Part shown: positions 1 to 8,224 of the stretch, piece after piece | Layout of the letters: every line of letters starts with the position of its first letter | Position numbering within the stretch: the first letter of the stretch is position 1 | Assembly (NCBI GenBank): GCA_015065685.1 | Contig: SVPU01000013.1 | Location: forward strand, 1-41,564 | DNA length: 41,564 nt | Source of the DNA: Oscillospiraceae bacterium | GTDB lineage: Bacteria > Bacillota > Clostridia > Oscillospirales > Acutalibacteraceae | Reading direction: 5' to 3' | Position numbers and translations under genes: made by a program | Notes under the pieces: generated by a model | Told to the model about the DNA's origin: nothing | Database searches by the model: none | The model's input: only the letters and a program-made list of their open reading frames with translations

Positions 1-234
1 AAATCCGTATGTAATCTGCCTTTCATAGCCTTTTACAGTGCGATTTTTACGAGTGAAATTCATATGTCGTACAGGACAGATGTTATTAACCATCTGTCCG
101 CCGATAGAACCAGCCTGTTTAGATGTGAGGTCACCGTTGTAACCCTGCTTTAAGTTTACGCCTACCTCGTTAGCGGCTTCCATCTTAAAACGGTTGAGTG
201 CATCTTTAGCCTCAGGTACTACATTCTTAGCCAT
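1..234 (-). CDS. alpha/beta-type small acid-soluble spore protein, C-terminus abnormal and running off the left edge
   Basis: SASPs of this class coat and protect DNA in the dormant spore and are degraded by the protease GPR at germination. Residues 1-49 match the family closely: a KMEAANEVGV block (GPR-cleavage region) followed by GYNGDLTSKQAG and GGQMV. A typical SASP then continues with a K-K-M-I-E type helix and stops within about 15 residues. Here the frame instead reads N-N-I-C-P-V-R and stays open to base 1 with no family resemblance. The start ATG at 234 has a good upstream GGAG-type site on the minus strand. The similarity ends within a perfect 9-bp inverted repeat (74-82 and 91-99). 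Identity of the N-terminal part is secure. Whether the gene is intact, interrupted or an assembly join is open. Confidence 0.85.
   Translation of the reverse strand, partial: MAKNVVPEAKDALNRFKMEAANEVGVNLKQGYNGDLTSKQAGSIGGQMVNNICPVRHMNFTRKNRTVKGYERQITYGF
74..99. repeat. 9-bp perfect inverted repeat at the point where SASP similarity ends
   Basis: GGACAGATG (74-82) and CATCTGTCC (91-99) are exact reverse complements separated by 8 bases. On the minus strand the second arm encodes the G-Q-M end of the conserved SASP sequence, and the other arm begins the unfamiliar tail. It may be a recombination site, a chance hairpin or an assembly artefact. Confidence 0.55.
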
Positions 235-360
235 TGTTAAATTCTCTCCTAAATATTTGTTTTGCGTTTGCAATATTATCTTGTGAAGAATTAAAGATAA
301 TATTTAAGGTAATTAATTGTAAAAAAGAGAGAAAATGAGAAATTTTGAAATTAAACAGAT

Positions 361-397
361 AAAAAATCCTGAAAGTTTTATACTTTCAGGATTTTTT
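361..397 (-). terminator. intrinsic terminator of the XRE regulator gene
   Basis: A 13-bp stem (363-375 with 383-395) and a 7-base loop are followed, on the minus strand, by a run of T. The stop codon of the XRE gene (386-388) lies inside the stem. The A/T runs on both sides could allow function in both directions. Confidence 0.85.
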
Positions 398-997
398 ATC
401 GTTAGATTTATATTTAAGATTCGACCATAAATAAATTATCACTTGCGCGGGAACTCCGAGAATAAACAGTTTCCAAAAATTAATCGAAAAGGGAAGAAGT
501 GATATGTAAATCGTGGCTAAACTGCTCCACATAAGGAATGAAACAATTAAAAAATTTCTTCTTTTGTTAAACCAAATTGAGTTAAAAATCAACCAAACAA
601 CCATTGAAACAGGAACGGCATAAATAAATGAGAGCCAATGCAGTTTAATATCACCAATAGTAATATCAACCAAAACGAAGATAAGCGTTGCAATAAGCCA
701 AACGCAAATAATGCTCATACCAGTAATAAATCCGCGGTTTCGAATTTTTCCCTTAATTGCTTCTTTAATAGTAGTCTTAATTGGGTGGTCTTTTGTGATA
801 AGATAATCAACCGTAACGCCGAAAAGGTCGGCTATCTCTTTTAAAACAACTATGTCGGGTATTGATTCGCCGCGTTCCCATTTAGAAACCGATTTATCGG
901 AATAATTAAGTTTTTCTGCAAGTTCGATTTGTGTGAGCCCGTTTTGCTTTCGAAGTTCTGCAATATTATGGGCGATAATCAGTTTAATTTCTTCCAT
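386..997 (-). CDS. XRE-family regulator with C-terminal membrane segments
   Basis: Likely a membrane-anchored DNA-binding regulator of 203 residues. Residues about 7-62 form a Cro/C1-type helix-turn-helix (NIAELRKQNGLTQIELAEKL, then a VSKWERGESIPD recognition segment). Residues about 88-195 hold four hydrophobic stretches that look like transmembrane helices, ending in a Lys/Asn-rich tail. This architecture is common in Firmicutes, where the ligand is usually unknown. The ATG at 997 follows an AAGGTG site. It has its own promoter overlapping the end of the downstream-reading glycosidase gene, and a terminator at its stop. It might autoregulate or control the adjacent glycogen genes, but nothing in the sequence proves this. 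Confidence 0.85.
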   Translation of the reverse strand: MEEIKLIIAHNIAELRKQNGLTQIELAEKLNYSDKSVSKWERGESIPDIVVLKEIADLFGVTVDYLITKDHPIKTTIKEAIKGKIRNRGFITGMSIICVWLIATLIFVLVDITIGDIKLHWLSFIYAVPVSMVVWLIFNSIWFNKRRNFLIVSFLMWSSLATIYISLLPFSINFWKLFILGVPAQVIIYLWSNLKYKSNDKKS

Positions 998-1027
998 AAT
1001 TTCACCTTGAAAAAATATTCTAAAATT

Positions 1028-1056
1028 ATTTTATCATAATTTTATTCTTTAGTCAA
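1028..1056 (-). promoter_or_regulatory. SigA-type promoter of the XRE regulator
   Basis: On the minus strand TTGACT (1051-1056) and TAAAAT (1028-1033) are separated by exactly 17 bases. The -35 box overlaps the stop codon of the GH13 gene (1053-1055). Confidence 0.65.
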
Positions 1057-2918
1057 TTTTTGCAAGAAAAATTTACAATTGCAAAACTCATGGGAGACAA
1101 ATTGAGGTTACCGTCTTTAATACTTTCCCACAATTCTGTATTTTCGTAAATGTACTGTTCGGGTAAGGGGAAAGTAAATTCAGTATCACCACGATTCACC
1201 GCAATCAGAACGCCGCCATCATCGTTTTTACGGATAAAAGCAAAGGCATTATCATCAGTAATGACGGGCACAAACTCACCCGAAACGAACGCTTTACAGC
1301 CTCTTCTGAATCTGCCGAGGCTCTTGTAAAATTCCAAGAGTTCTGCGTTTTCATTGCCCCACGGATAAGTTGCTCGGCAGAAAGGGTCGCCATAGCCCTC
1401 AAGTCCCGCTTCATCACCATAATATAAAGAGGGAACACCGGGCAGGGTGTATTGCAAAACTGCCGCAAGCTTTAAAAGTCTTATTCCGTTTTCCTTTTCA
1501 CTTTCAGAAAGCTTTGCTTTTGATTGGCTTTCACGGTCATTTTCATAAACTTGGTTACTGCCCAATCTTGTTAAAATGCGCGCAGTATCGTGTGTGCCTA
1601 TGTGATTCATTAAAAGCCTTGTAACCTGAGGCGGATAGTTTTCAATAACGCTTAAAACAACATCGCAAAGCTGCTCTGCATTGCCGCACTTTAAAAAGTC
1701 AACAATCGCATTTGCAAAGGGATAATTCATGACCGAATCAAGCTGCTCGCCGCGCAAAAATCTTCTGCGGCGGTTATAGCTTATTTTGTTGCTCGCATCC
1801 TCCCAAACCTCGCCTAAAAGGAATTTGTCTTCACCCTCAGATTTAACAGCGAGGCGAATTCTATCAAGAAACTCATCGGGCAATTCATCTGCAACATCAA
1901 GCCGCCAACCTTTAATTCCTTTTTTAAGCCAATACCTAATAACCCCGTTCTCACCTGTGATAAATTCAGTGAAGGAGGGGTTGTTTTCATTGGTTTCAGG
2001 GAGAGTTGGAACTCCCCACCAAGCCTCATATTTATCGGGGAAGTCGGTAAATTTATACCAATTGTGATAGGGTGAAGCCTTGGATTGATATGCTCCAACA
2101 GAAGAATATCTGCCCTGCTTGTTGAAATAAATGCTGTCATCGCCCGTGTGGGAAAAAACACCATCAAGAATTATGCTAATGCCGTATTTTTCGGCTTTTT
2201 TTGTGAGTCGGCACAAATCTTTTTCAGTGCCTAAGGAAGGGTCAATTTTAAAATAATCGGCGGTGTTATAGCGATGGTTTGAGTGGGCTTCAAAAATGGG
2301 ATTAAGATATATGCAGTTAACACCCAAACTTGCAATGTAATCAAGCTTTTTTTCAATTCCCTTAAGGTCGCCGCCATAGTAGTCGTTACCCAAGCTGCAT
2401 AGGGCATCGGTCTGTCTGAACTCGGGCTGCTTCGACCAGTCCTCACAGATGAATCTATCAGTTGGTATGTTCTTAACCTTAACTCCCGAAGAGGAGAATC
2501 TATCGGGGAAAATTTGATAAATTATTCCGCCGTCAAGCCAATCGGGTGTTTTAAAATCTTTTTTGAAAACTGTTTGCTGCCAACTGGAAAATTCGTGCGA
2601 TACTATACCGCGTGAACCTCCGCTTTTTGAAACGAAAAACGGACCATAATCACTTGTATATTTAAAGCCGTACCAATAAAGGCCTTCATCCAATGCGATT
2701 TCGCACTCATAAAATCTGTAATCCTCGAGCCATTCTGCGCCCGGCATTGAAATTTCTTTAAAGCAAGACTCATTATCGTTTTTAATCAAGAGATACACAT
2801 TATGAACCTTTGCATCGTTATGAAGCAAAAGCCTTAGCCGAAGAGTTTCCCCCTCGGCTAAGGCTCCGATTTTACTACGGTATAACGAATTTCTCGAATC
2901 AAACGGATAATATTGCAT
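1053..2918 (-). CDS. GH13 family alpha-glucosidase / neopullulanase-type amylase
   Basis: Hydrolyses alpha-1,4 (possibly alpha-1,6) glucosidic bonds in maltodextrins or glycogen. The 621-residue protein has an N-terminal beta-sandwich-like region (about 1-120) and then a TIM barrel opening with GGIIYQIFPDRF. The three catalytic acids are visible: Asp341 in GWRLDVAD (nucleophile), Glu370 in LLGEVWED (acid/base) and Asp444 in NHIGTHDTAR. There is no signal peptide, so it should act in the cytoplasm. It begins 16 bases after the glycogen phosphorylase stop, with an AGGAAG ribosome site, so the two form an operon for breaking down stored glycogen or imported maltodextrin. The exact subfamily and specificity cannot be set from sequence reading alone. 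Confidence 0.9.
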   Translation of the reverse strand: MQYYPFDSRNSLYRSKIGALAEGETLRLRLLLHNDAKVHNVYLLIKNDNESCFKEISMPGAEWLEDYRFYECEIALDEGLYWYGFKYTSDYGPFFVSKSGGSRGIVSHEFSSWQQTVFKKDFKTPDWLDGGIIYQIFPDRFSSSGVKVKNIPTDRFICEDWSKQPEFRQTDALCSLGNDYYGGDLKGIEKKLDYIASLGVNCIYLNPIFEAHSNHRYNTADYFKIDPSLGTEKDLCRLTKKAEKYGISIILDGVFSHTGDDSIYFNKQGRYSSVGAYQSKASPYHNWYKFTDFPDKYEAWWGVPTLPETNENNPSFTEFITGENGVIRYWLKKGIKGWRLDVADELPDEFLDRIRLAVKSEGEDKFLLGEVWEDASNKISYNRRRRFLRGEQLDSVMNYPFANAIVDFLKCGNAEQLCDVVLSVIENYPPQVTRLLMNHIGTHDTARILTRLGSNQVYENDRESQSKAKLSESEKENGIRLLKLAAVLQYTLPGVPSLYYGDEAGLEGYGDPFCRATYPWGNENAELLEFYKSLGRFRRGCKAFVSGEFVPVITDDNAFAFIRKNDDGGVLIAVNRGDTEFTFPLPEQYIYENTELWESIKDGNLNLSPMSFAIVNFSCKN

Positions 2919-2934
2919 AACAGCTTCCTGATTT

Positions 2935-5337
2935 TTATTTTAAGGGTTTTACATTCCAAATGTCTCTAGCATAGTCTTCTATCGAGCGGTCTGCAGAGAA
3001 AATGCCCGATTTTGCTATATTTGTGAGCGACATTCTGTTCCACACATTTTTATCATTATAAAGCTCAGATGCTTTTTGTTGTGCTTTTCTGTAATCTGCA
3101 AAGTCGGCCAATGCCATATAGCGATCATAATTCTTAAGTGAATTATAAATGTTATCAAACTGTTGGCCTAAAGTGCCCTTGCCGATAAAATCAAGCGCTT
3201 CTCTGAGCTCGGGGTTATTGTTATAATAACCAATTGGTGAGTAGCCGTGCTTCTGAAGAGAAAGCACTTCGGGAGTTTGCATACCAAAGATTATAATGTT
3301 ATCATCGCCAACTGCATTGTGAATTTCCACATTGGCACCGTCTTCAGTACCAAGAGTGATAGCACCGTTCATCATAAGCTTCATGTTTCCTGTGCCGCTT
3401 GCTTCTGTAGAGGCTAGGGAAATCTGTTCACTTATGTCTGCAGAAGGTATCATAATCTCTGCAAGGCTAACGCGATAATCTTCAAGGAAAATAACCTTTA
3501 ATTTATCGCTTACCGCACGGTCGTTTTCAATGGTTTTTGAAAGGCGATAAATCATTTGAATAATTTCTTTTGCGAAGAGATATCCTGCGGCTGCTTTGGC
3601 ACCGAAAATATAGGTTTTTGGTGTGAATTCTGCGTTTGGATTATTCTTGAGATAGAGATAATCGCTTATGATATTAAGCGCATTAAGATGTTGGCGCTTA
3701 TATTCGTGAAGGCGTTTAACCTGCATATCGAAAATCGAATCGGGGTTAAGAGTTTCTTTAAAGTGTTCTTTAACATAATTTGAAAAACGAACCTTGTTAT
3801 TTCGCTTAATTTGCTGCAGATGCTCAAGAACAGCCTTATCGTCCTCAAAATTCATAAGCTTTTCAAGCTCACTAGCATCGCTTATAAAGCCATCGCCGAT
3901 AATGTCGATCAAATACTTTGTAAGCTCAGGGTTTGCTTGACATAACCAACGTCTGTGTGCAATACCGTTAGTAACATTTTTGAATTTTTCGGGAGTGGTT
4001 TTCACATAGTCCTTAAACAACTCATCAACCAATATTTTGCTGTGAAGCTTTGAAACGCCGTTAACTGTGTGGCAGGTTGCAACACAAAGGTTTGCCATTC
4101 TCACAAAGCCGCTGCTTATAATTGCGGTGCGCTCAACAAGCTCACTGTCATTAGTGGTTGCAAGAATTTCGGCTCTGTATCGGCGGTCAATTTCCTTAAT
4201 GATTTGATAAATTCTCGGAATTCTTGTCTCAATCAAGGATTCGGGCCAACATTCGAGCGCTTCGGCCATAATGGTGTGATTAGTATAAGCAACGGTGCCC
4301 TTAACCAATTCCCACGCTCTTTCCCAGCTGTAACCACATTCATCTAGTAAGAAGCGCATAAGCTCGGGAATGCAAAGGGTGGGGTGGGTATCATTAATAT
4401 GAATAGCAACCTTTTCGGGCAGATTTTCAAGGGTGCTGTATTTTCTTAAATGTCTGTGAAGAATATCTTGAACCGAAGCAGAAACGAGGAAATATTGCTG
4501 ACGAAGTCTCAAAGACTTACCCTCAATGTGATTATCCTCAGGGTAAAGAACCTTTGAGATGGTTTCGGTCATAGCGCGTTGCTCAAGTGCGCGAATATAG
4601 TCGCCCTGATTGAATGCAGACATATTAAAATCTTGACATTCGGCACTCCAAAGTCGCAAAGCATTAACGGTTTTACCATCTTTTCCCGCAACCATAAGGT
4701 CGTAAGGAACGGCACGAACGGTTTGATAATCGGTGTGCTCAATATGATGATAGCTGCCATCCCACCATTCGTTAACCTTACCATCAAAATTAACATCAAC
4801 TGCTGAAGCGGGGCGGGGAACAAGCCAAACGCTGCCTCCGGGCAACCAAAAATCAGGCATCTCGGTCTGCCAGCCTTCAATTAATTTTTGGCGGAAGATA
4901 CCGAGCTCATATTTTATGCAATATCCCATAGCAGGATAACTACCCGAAGAAAGCGCTTCAAGGAAGCAAGCGGCAAGACGGCCCAAACCACCGTTACCGA
5001 GGCCTGCATCGGGCTCTAATTCATAGAGATTATCGAGCTTAACCTTGAATTTTGAAAGCGCCTTTTTCATATTTTCGGTTAATTCCAAATTGTAAAGGTT
5101 GCTCTTTAGGGAACGACCCATAAGGAATTCCATACTCATATAATAAACAGTTTTTGCCTCTGCTTCATCTGTGGCTTTTCTGAAATCTGCACGGCGCTCA
5201 CTCATTATATCATTAAGAACAAGCACGCAAGCCTTATAAAAGAGTTCATCAGAAGCCTGATCTGGCGTAACACCGAAATTGTGTGAAAGCTTCTTTTCTA
5301 TCATTGAACTAAGGTTTGCTGAGGTATATTTTGCCAT
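2935..5337 (-). CDS. glgP: glycogen/maltodextrin phosphorylase
   Basis: Releases glucose-1-phosphate from the non-reducing ends of alpha-1,4-glucans with pyridoxal phosphate as cofactor. The 800-residue length is typical for bacterial GlgP/MalP. The family signature EASGTGNMKLMMNGA is present, with the PLP-binding lysine at residue 653, followed by GTEDGAN. An N-terminal GLGNGGLGRLAACF block and VAIHINDTHPT are also standard. The ATG at 5337 lies behind a GGAGATG site. It is the first gene of an operon with the GH13 enzyme, which would trim branches or short dextrins the phosphorylase cannot use. A SigA-type promoter lies 56-84 bases upstream of the start. GlgP and MalP types are not separable here. 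Confidence 0.96.
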   Translation of the reverse strand: MAKYTSANLSSMIEKKLSHNFGVTPDQASDELFYKACVLVLNDIMSERRADFRKATDEAEAKTVYYMSMEFLMGRSLKSNLYNLELTENMKKALSKFKVKLDNLYELEPDAGLGNGGLGRLAACFLEALSSGSYPAMGYCIKYELGIFRQKLIEGWQTEMPDFWLPGGSVWLVPRPASAVDVNFDGKVNEWWDGSYHHIEHTDYQTVRAVPYDLMVAGKDGKTVNALRLWSAECQDFNMSAFNQGDYIRALEQRAMTETISKVLYPEDNHIEGKSLRLRQQYFLVSASVQDILHRHLRKYSTLENLPEKVAIHINDTHPTLCIPELMRFLLDECGYSWERAWELVKGTVAYTNHTIMAEALECWPESLIETRIPRIYQIIKEIDRRYRAEILATTNDSELVERTAIISSGFVRMANLCVATCHTVNGVSKLHSKILVDELFKDYVKTTPEKFKNVTNGIAHRRWLCQANPELTKYLIDIIGDGFISDASELEKLMNFEDDKAVLEHLQQIKRNNKVRFSNYVKEHFKETLNPDSIFDMQVKRLHEYKRQHLNALNIISDYLYLKNNPNAEFTPKTYIFGAKAAAGYLFAKEIIQMIYRLSKTIENDRAVSDKLKVIFLEDYRVSLAEIMIPSADISEQISLASTEASGTGNMKLMMNGAITLGTEDGANVEIHNAVGDDNIIIFGMQTPEVLSLQKHGYSPIGYYNNNPELREALDFIGKGTLGQQFDNIYNSLKNYDRYMALADFADYRKAQQKASELYNDKNVWNRMSLTNIAKSGIFSADRSIEDYARDIWNVKPLK

Positions 5338-5392
5338 AAATTCAACATCTCCGAAAATTACATATTTAATATAATAATATTTTATACATTAT

Positions 5393-5421
5393 ATAATACA
5401 ATATTCTCTGCATTTTTTCAA
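5393..5421 (-). promoter_or_regulatory. SigA-type promoter of glgP
   Basis: On the minus strand TTGAAA (5416-5421) and TATTAT (5393-5398) are 17 bases apart. This lies in the AT-rich 286-bp divergent gap between glgP and ypeB. I found no other coding feature in that gap and no clear promoter for ypeB. Confidence 0.6.
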
Positions 5422-5623
5422 GTAGTATCTATGTATTGTATTTTCGATATTTTTATTCATTTTAAACAAAAAAATATTTATTTTCAGGAAAAACAAAAAA
5501 ATATTCAGCAGTTAATACAATTTTTAATCATTTTTTAAAAACAGTTAGCCGAAATAACCGCACAGAATTTATATAAAATGAAAAAAATTGGTAAAACTTA
5601 AAATTAGAAAGGAACTGTTGTTT

Positions 5624-6949
5624 ATGAAAAAAAGAAATGTTATAAGGCTTGCCTCTTTTTTGACTGCTGCATTATTGGTTTTGGGCGGCGTGCTTATTAA
5701 ATCAGAACAAAAGAATAAAAGATATGAACTCGAAATACAAAACGGATATTCCCGTAATTTAGATGACTTCAACACTGCTATGAATAATATATCCACAACG
5801 CTTAATAAGGCGCGGTTTGTTACAACTCCCAAGCAAATAAGCTCAATTGCGGCCAAGCTCTTAACCGAGGCGGAAATTTCAAAAGCAGCGCTTTCACAAT
5901 TACCTTCCTCACAAGAACTCACATCGCTTAATAAATTTCTCTCGCAGGTGGGGAATTATGCTATGTCGCTTTCTAAAAATTTAATAAGCGGCGGAGAAAT
6001 TTCACAGGCCGATAGCGAAAACATTGTGAAGCTAAGCGACACTGCCAACAAAATTTCCGAGCTTGTTACGGATGCCCACATAACCTACAATAATGTTGAT
6101 TATTGGGCAAAGGAGTTAGATAATCAGTTGACTGATTTGGTGGATGATAATTCATTGGCAGTTTATATGAATGATATGGAGGATGAATTTGAAGATTATC
6201 CAACCCTTATTTACGATGGACCATATTCTGACCATATTTTAGAAAAAGAGCCTGAGATGATAAAGCAGGCGGAAGCAGTATCAGAAAACCAAGCCTTAAG
6301 AGCGGCGGCGAAAATAGCACAGTGCGATACCGCCGACCTAAAGCCTGATGGTGTATCACTTGGTAAAATACCCGCCTTTAGATTTATCGGCGATGGTGTG
6401 ACTGTTACCGTGAGTAAAAACGGGGGTTTCCCCGTGTATCTTAGAAGAGAGAAAAATGCAGTCGATTCTATTTTAAACTATGAACAAGCAATTGATAAGG
6501 CTGCGAGATTTCTTGAGAGAATAGATATGTCCGGTTTTGCAGAAACCTATTATTTTGAAAATAACGGTGTTTGTGTTATTAATTTCGCATATTTAGATGG
6601 TCAAACCATTTGTTATACCGATTTAGTTAAGGTTGGCGTGGCGATGGACACAGGCGAAATAATGCTTTATGAAGCGAGCGGGTATCTCACAAATCACAAA
6701 GACAGAGCCTTTCAAACACCCGTTTATACTGTGGAGCAAGCAGAAGAAATTTTAAGTGAAAATGTTACGGTTAACCATTCTTCCTTGGCGCTGATTCCTT
6801 CAAAAGCAGGGGAGGATGTGCGGTGCTATGAATTTGCGTGCACCGCAGAAAATGGGCAAGAAATTCTTATATATATTAACACCGCAACCCTTGATGAAGA
6901 AGAGGTTTTAATACTTCTTAAAAGTGATGGCGGAATTTTGGTAAAATAA
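5624..6949 (+). CDS. ypeB: germination protein YpeB
   Basis: In Bacillus, YpeB partners with the cortex-lytic enzyme SleB in the spore inner membrane, and each protein stabilises the other. The 441-residue protein has an N-terminal transmembrane anchor (about residues 5-23), a helical region, the diagnostic stretch DYPTLIYDGPYSDHI near the middle, and C-terminal PepSY-like repeats. The length matches B. subtilis YpeB (about 450). I chose ATG 5624 because an AGAAAGGA site lies 10 bases before it and the membrane segment then sits at the N-terminus; a TTG at 5588 is less likely. sleB, normally directly upstream, is absent: the upstream neighbour is divergent glgP. Expression is expected late in the forespore. 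Confidence 0.92.
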   Translation: MKKRNVIRLASFLTAALLVLGGVLIKSEQKNKRYELEIQNGYSRNLDDFNTAMNNISTTLNKARFVTTPKQISSIAAKLLTEAEISKAALSQLPSSQELTSLNKFLSQVGNYAMSLSKNLISGGEISQADSENIVKLSDTANKISELVTDAHITYNNVDYWAKELDNQLTDLVDDNSLAVYMNDMEDEFEDYPTLIYDGPYSDHILEKEPEMIKQAEAVSENQALRAAAKIAQCDTADLKPDGVSLGKIPAFRFIGDGVTVTVSKNGGFPVYLRREKNAVDSILNYEQAIDKAARFLERIDMSGFAETYYFENNGVCVINFAYLDGQTICYTDLVKVGVAMDTGEIMLYEASGYLTNHKDRAFQTPVYTVEQAEEILSENVTVNHSSLALIPSKAGEDVRCYEFACTAENGQEILIYINTATLDEEEVLILLKSDGGILVK

Positions 6950-6952
6950 TAC

Positions 6953-6981
6953 TTGATTTTTTTGAAACTGTGTGGTAAAAT
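6953..6981 (+). promoter_or_regulatory. SigA-type promoter of rplS
   Basis: TTGATT (6953-6958), a 17-base spacer and TAAAAT (6976-6981) preceded by TGG (extended -10). It lies 4 bases after the ypeB stop. Confidence 0.75.
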
Positions 6982-6984
6982 GTT

Positions 6985-7105
6985 TAAGCATTTGATTTCA
7001 CTTAGGCCTTACTAAGTGGGTTCATGCCGAAAAAATCGACATTGAAGCGGACGGTCCTCTGAAGAATTTTTAATTTGCTTGTATGAACGTCTGAACAAAA
7101 ATTAA
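6985..7105 (+). promoter_or_regulatory. 5' leader of rplS, probable L19 ribosomal-protein leader
   Basis: About 120 untranslated bases separate the promoter from rplS. They include a clear hairpin, CACTTAG pairing with CTAAGTG around 7000-7019, followed by a G/C-rich segment unlike the surrounding AT-rich spacers. Firmicutes rplS transcripts are known to carry an L19 leader that allows feedback by the protein. I assign it by position and structure, not by a covariance-model match. Confidence 0.5.
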
Positions 7106-7117
7106 GGAGGAAGAAAG

Positions 7118-7459
7118 ATGGACGTAATTAAGGAATTAACTGCTGAATGCCTCAAGAACGATGTTCCTGAAATTCTTATCGGTAGCACTGTTAAGGTTCA
7201 CGTAAGAATCAAGGAAGGCGAAAAAGAAAGAATTCAGGTATTTGAAGGAACTGTTATCGCAAAGAATAACAGCGGTATCGCTGAAACCTTTACTGTTCGC
7301 CGTGTATCATACGGTGTAGGCGTAGAACGTGTATTTCCGGTTCATTCACCTAATGTTGCAAAGGTTGAACTTGTTCGTAAAGGTAAAGTTCGCAGAGCTA
7401 AGCTCTACTACTTGCGTGACAGAGTGGGTAAAGCTGCAAAGGTTAAGGAACTTATATAA
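7118..7459 (+). CDS. rplS: 50S ribosomal protein L19
   Basis: Structural protein of the large subunit at the interface with the 30S subunit. The 113-residue length and the segments [18 protein letters not shown]-like core, [20 protein letters not shown] and [18 protein letters not shown]-like tail are canonical. An AAGGAGG site precedes the ATG. It heads a block with lepB, rbgA, rnhB and yraN, an order also seen in Bacillus (rplS-rbgA-rnhB). A G/C-rich hairpin after the stop (about 7479-7519) could partly uncouple it from lepB. Confidence 0.97.
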   Translation: MDVIKELTAECLKNDVPEILIGSTVKVHVRIKEGEKERIQVFEGTVIAKNNSGIAETFTVRRVSYGVGVERVFPVHSPNVAKVELVRKGKVRRAKLYYLRDRVGKAAKVKELI

Positions 7460-7478
7460 GTTAATTTTTGAGCTTGGA

Positions 7479-7524
7479 GGGGAGAACAGGGCACTGCGCC
7501 TTGATTCTCCCTTTGTTTTATCTG
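7479..7524 (+). terminator. possible terminator or attenuator after rplS
   Basis: GGGGAGAA followed by CAGGGC pairs imperfectly with GCGCCTTG and TTCTCCC, and TTTGTTTTA follows. It may lower transcription into lepB, since ribosomal protein L19 is needed in larger amounts. Confidence 0.5.
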
Positions 7525-7546
7525 AGATTAGATTGGAAGGTAATCT

Positions 7547-8224
7547 ATGAAATTTTTGAAATACATCAAACGCCAAAATAATGAGCCCGAGTTTCAATAC
7601 GGCTTTTCGGTGGACACAAGTAATGTTTATGATTTTAAGGAAGAGGCACCACGGAAACAATCCATAATGGAATGGGTGCTTGATGGTCTCGATACAGTTG
7701 CGATTGCAATAATTGCCGTGATAATAATTTTCACCTTTATTTTTAGAATGGCAACAATAAGCGGAGACTCTATGAAGAACACTCTTTTTGAGGGAGACCG
7801 CGTGATTATTACTAATTTTGCCTATAAGCCTCAGCAAAATGATATTGTGGTTGTATCCCGCAATGCCGAAAACTCTGTTGATGAGATTTCTTCGAGCAAG
7901 GGCCCAATTATTAAAAGGGTTATTGCAGTTGGCGGTCAAACAGTGGATATTGACTTTGAAAAAGGCGAGGTTTATGTTGATGGGGAAAAATTAGTTGAAG
8001 ATTATATCAGCTCTTCAACCGTTAACAGTTATGATGTTGAATTTCCTGTGTTTGTTCCTGAGGGACATATATTTGTTCTGGGCGATAACCGTGCCGTTTC
8101 ATTGGATAGCCGTTCTTCAAGCATAGGCGATAACGGTGTTATAGATGAGCGTTATGTTTTGGGAAAAGCGGTTTATAGAATTTTCCCATTTAACAGAATA
8201 GGAAGGCTAGACGAAAATGAGTGA
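7547..8224 (+). CDS. lepB: signal peptidase I
   Basis: Membrane-bound serine protease that removes signal peptides from exported proteins. The 225-residue protein has a roughly 45-residue cytoplasmic N-terminus, one transmembrane segment (about 48-68) and an extracytoplasmic catalytic domain. The catalytic dyad is visible: Ser75 in ISGDSMKNTL and Lys123 in IIKRVIAVGGQ. The C-terminal box GDNRAVSLDSRS is also typical of the S26A family. It overlaps rbgA by 8 bases, so the two are translationally coupled. The peptidase-like gene at 33317 is a different, S26B-like type. Confidence 0.95.
   Translation: MKFLKYIKRQNNEPEFQYGFSVDTSNVYDFKEEAPRKQSIMEWVLDGLDTVAIAIIAVIIIFTFIFRMATISGDSMKNTLFEGDRVIITNFAYKPQQNDIVVVSRNAENSVDEISSSKGPIIKRVIAVGGQTVDIDFEKGEVYVDGEKLVEDYISSSTVNSYDVEFPVFVPEGHIFVLGDNRAVSLDSRSSSIGDNGVIDERYVLGKAVYRIFPFNRIGRLDENE

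Noticed and set aside
5569-5922. 117-codon minus-strand open frame at the start of ypeB
   Set aside because: It lies opposite the well-supported ypeB coding sequence, has Ser/Leu/Phe-rich shadow composition, and no ribosome site.
7346-7939. 197-codon open frame antisense to rplS and lepB
   Set aside because: It lies opposite two firmly identified genes, shows no recognisable motifs, and is a by-product of their codon use.
7547-8224. lepB and the 33317 peptidase as duplicates
   Set aside because: They differ in catalytic residues (Ser/Lys against Ser/His) and share no similarity outside the S-x-M motif.
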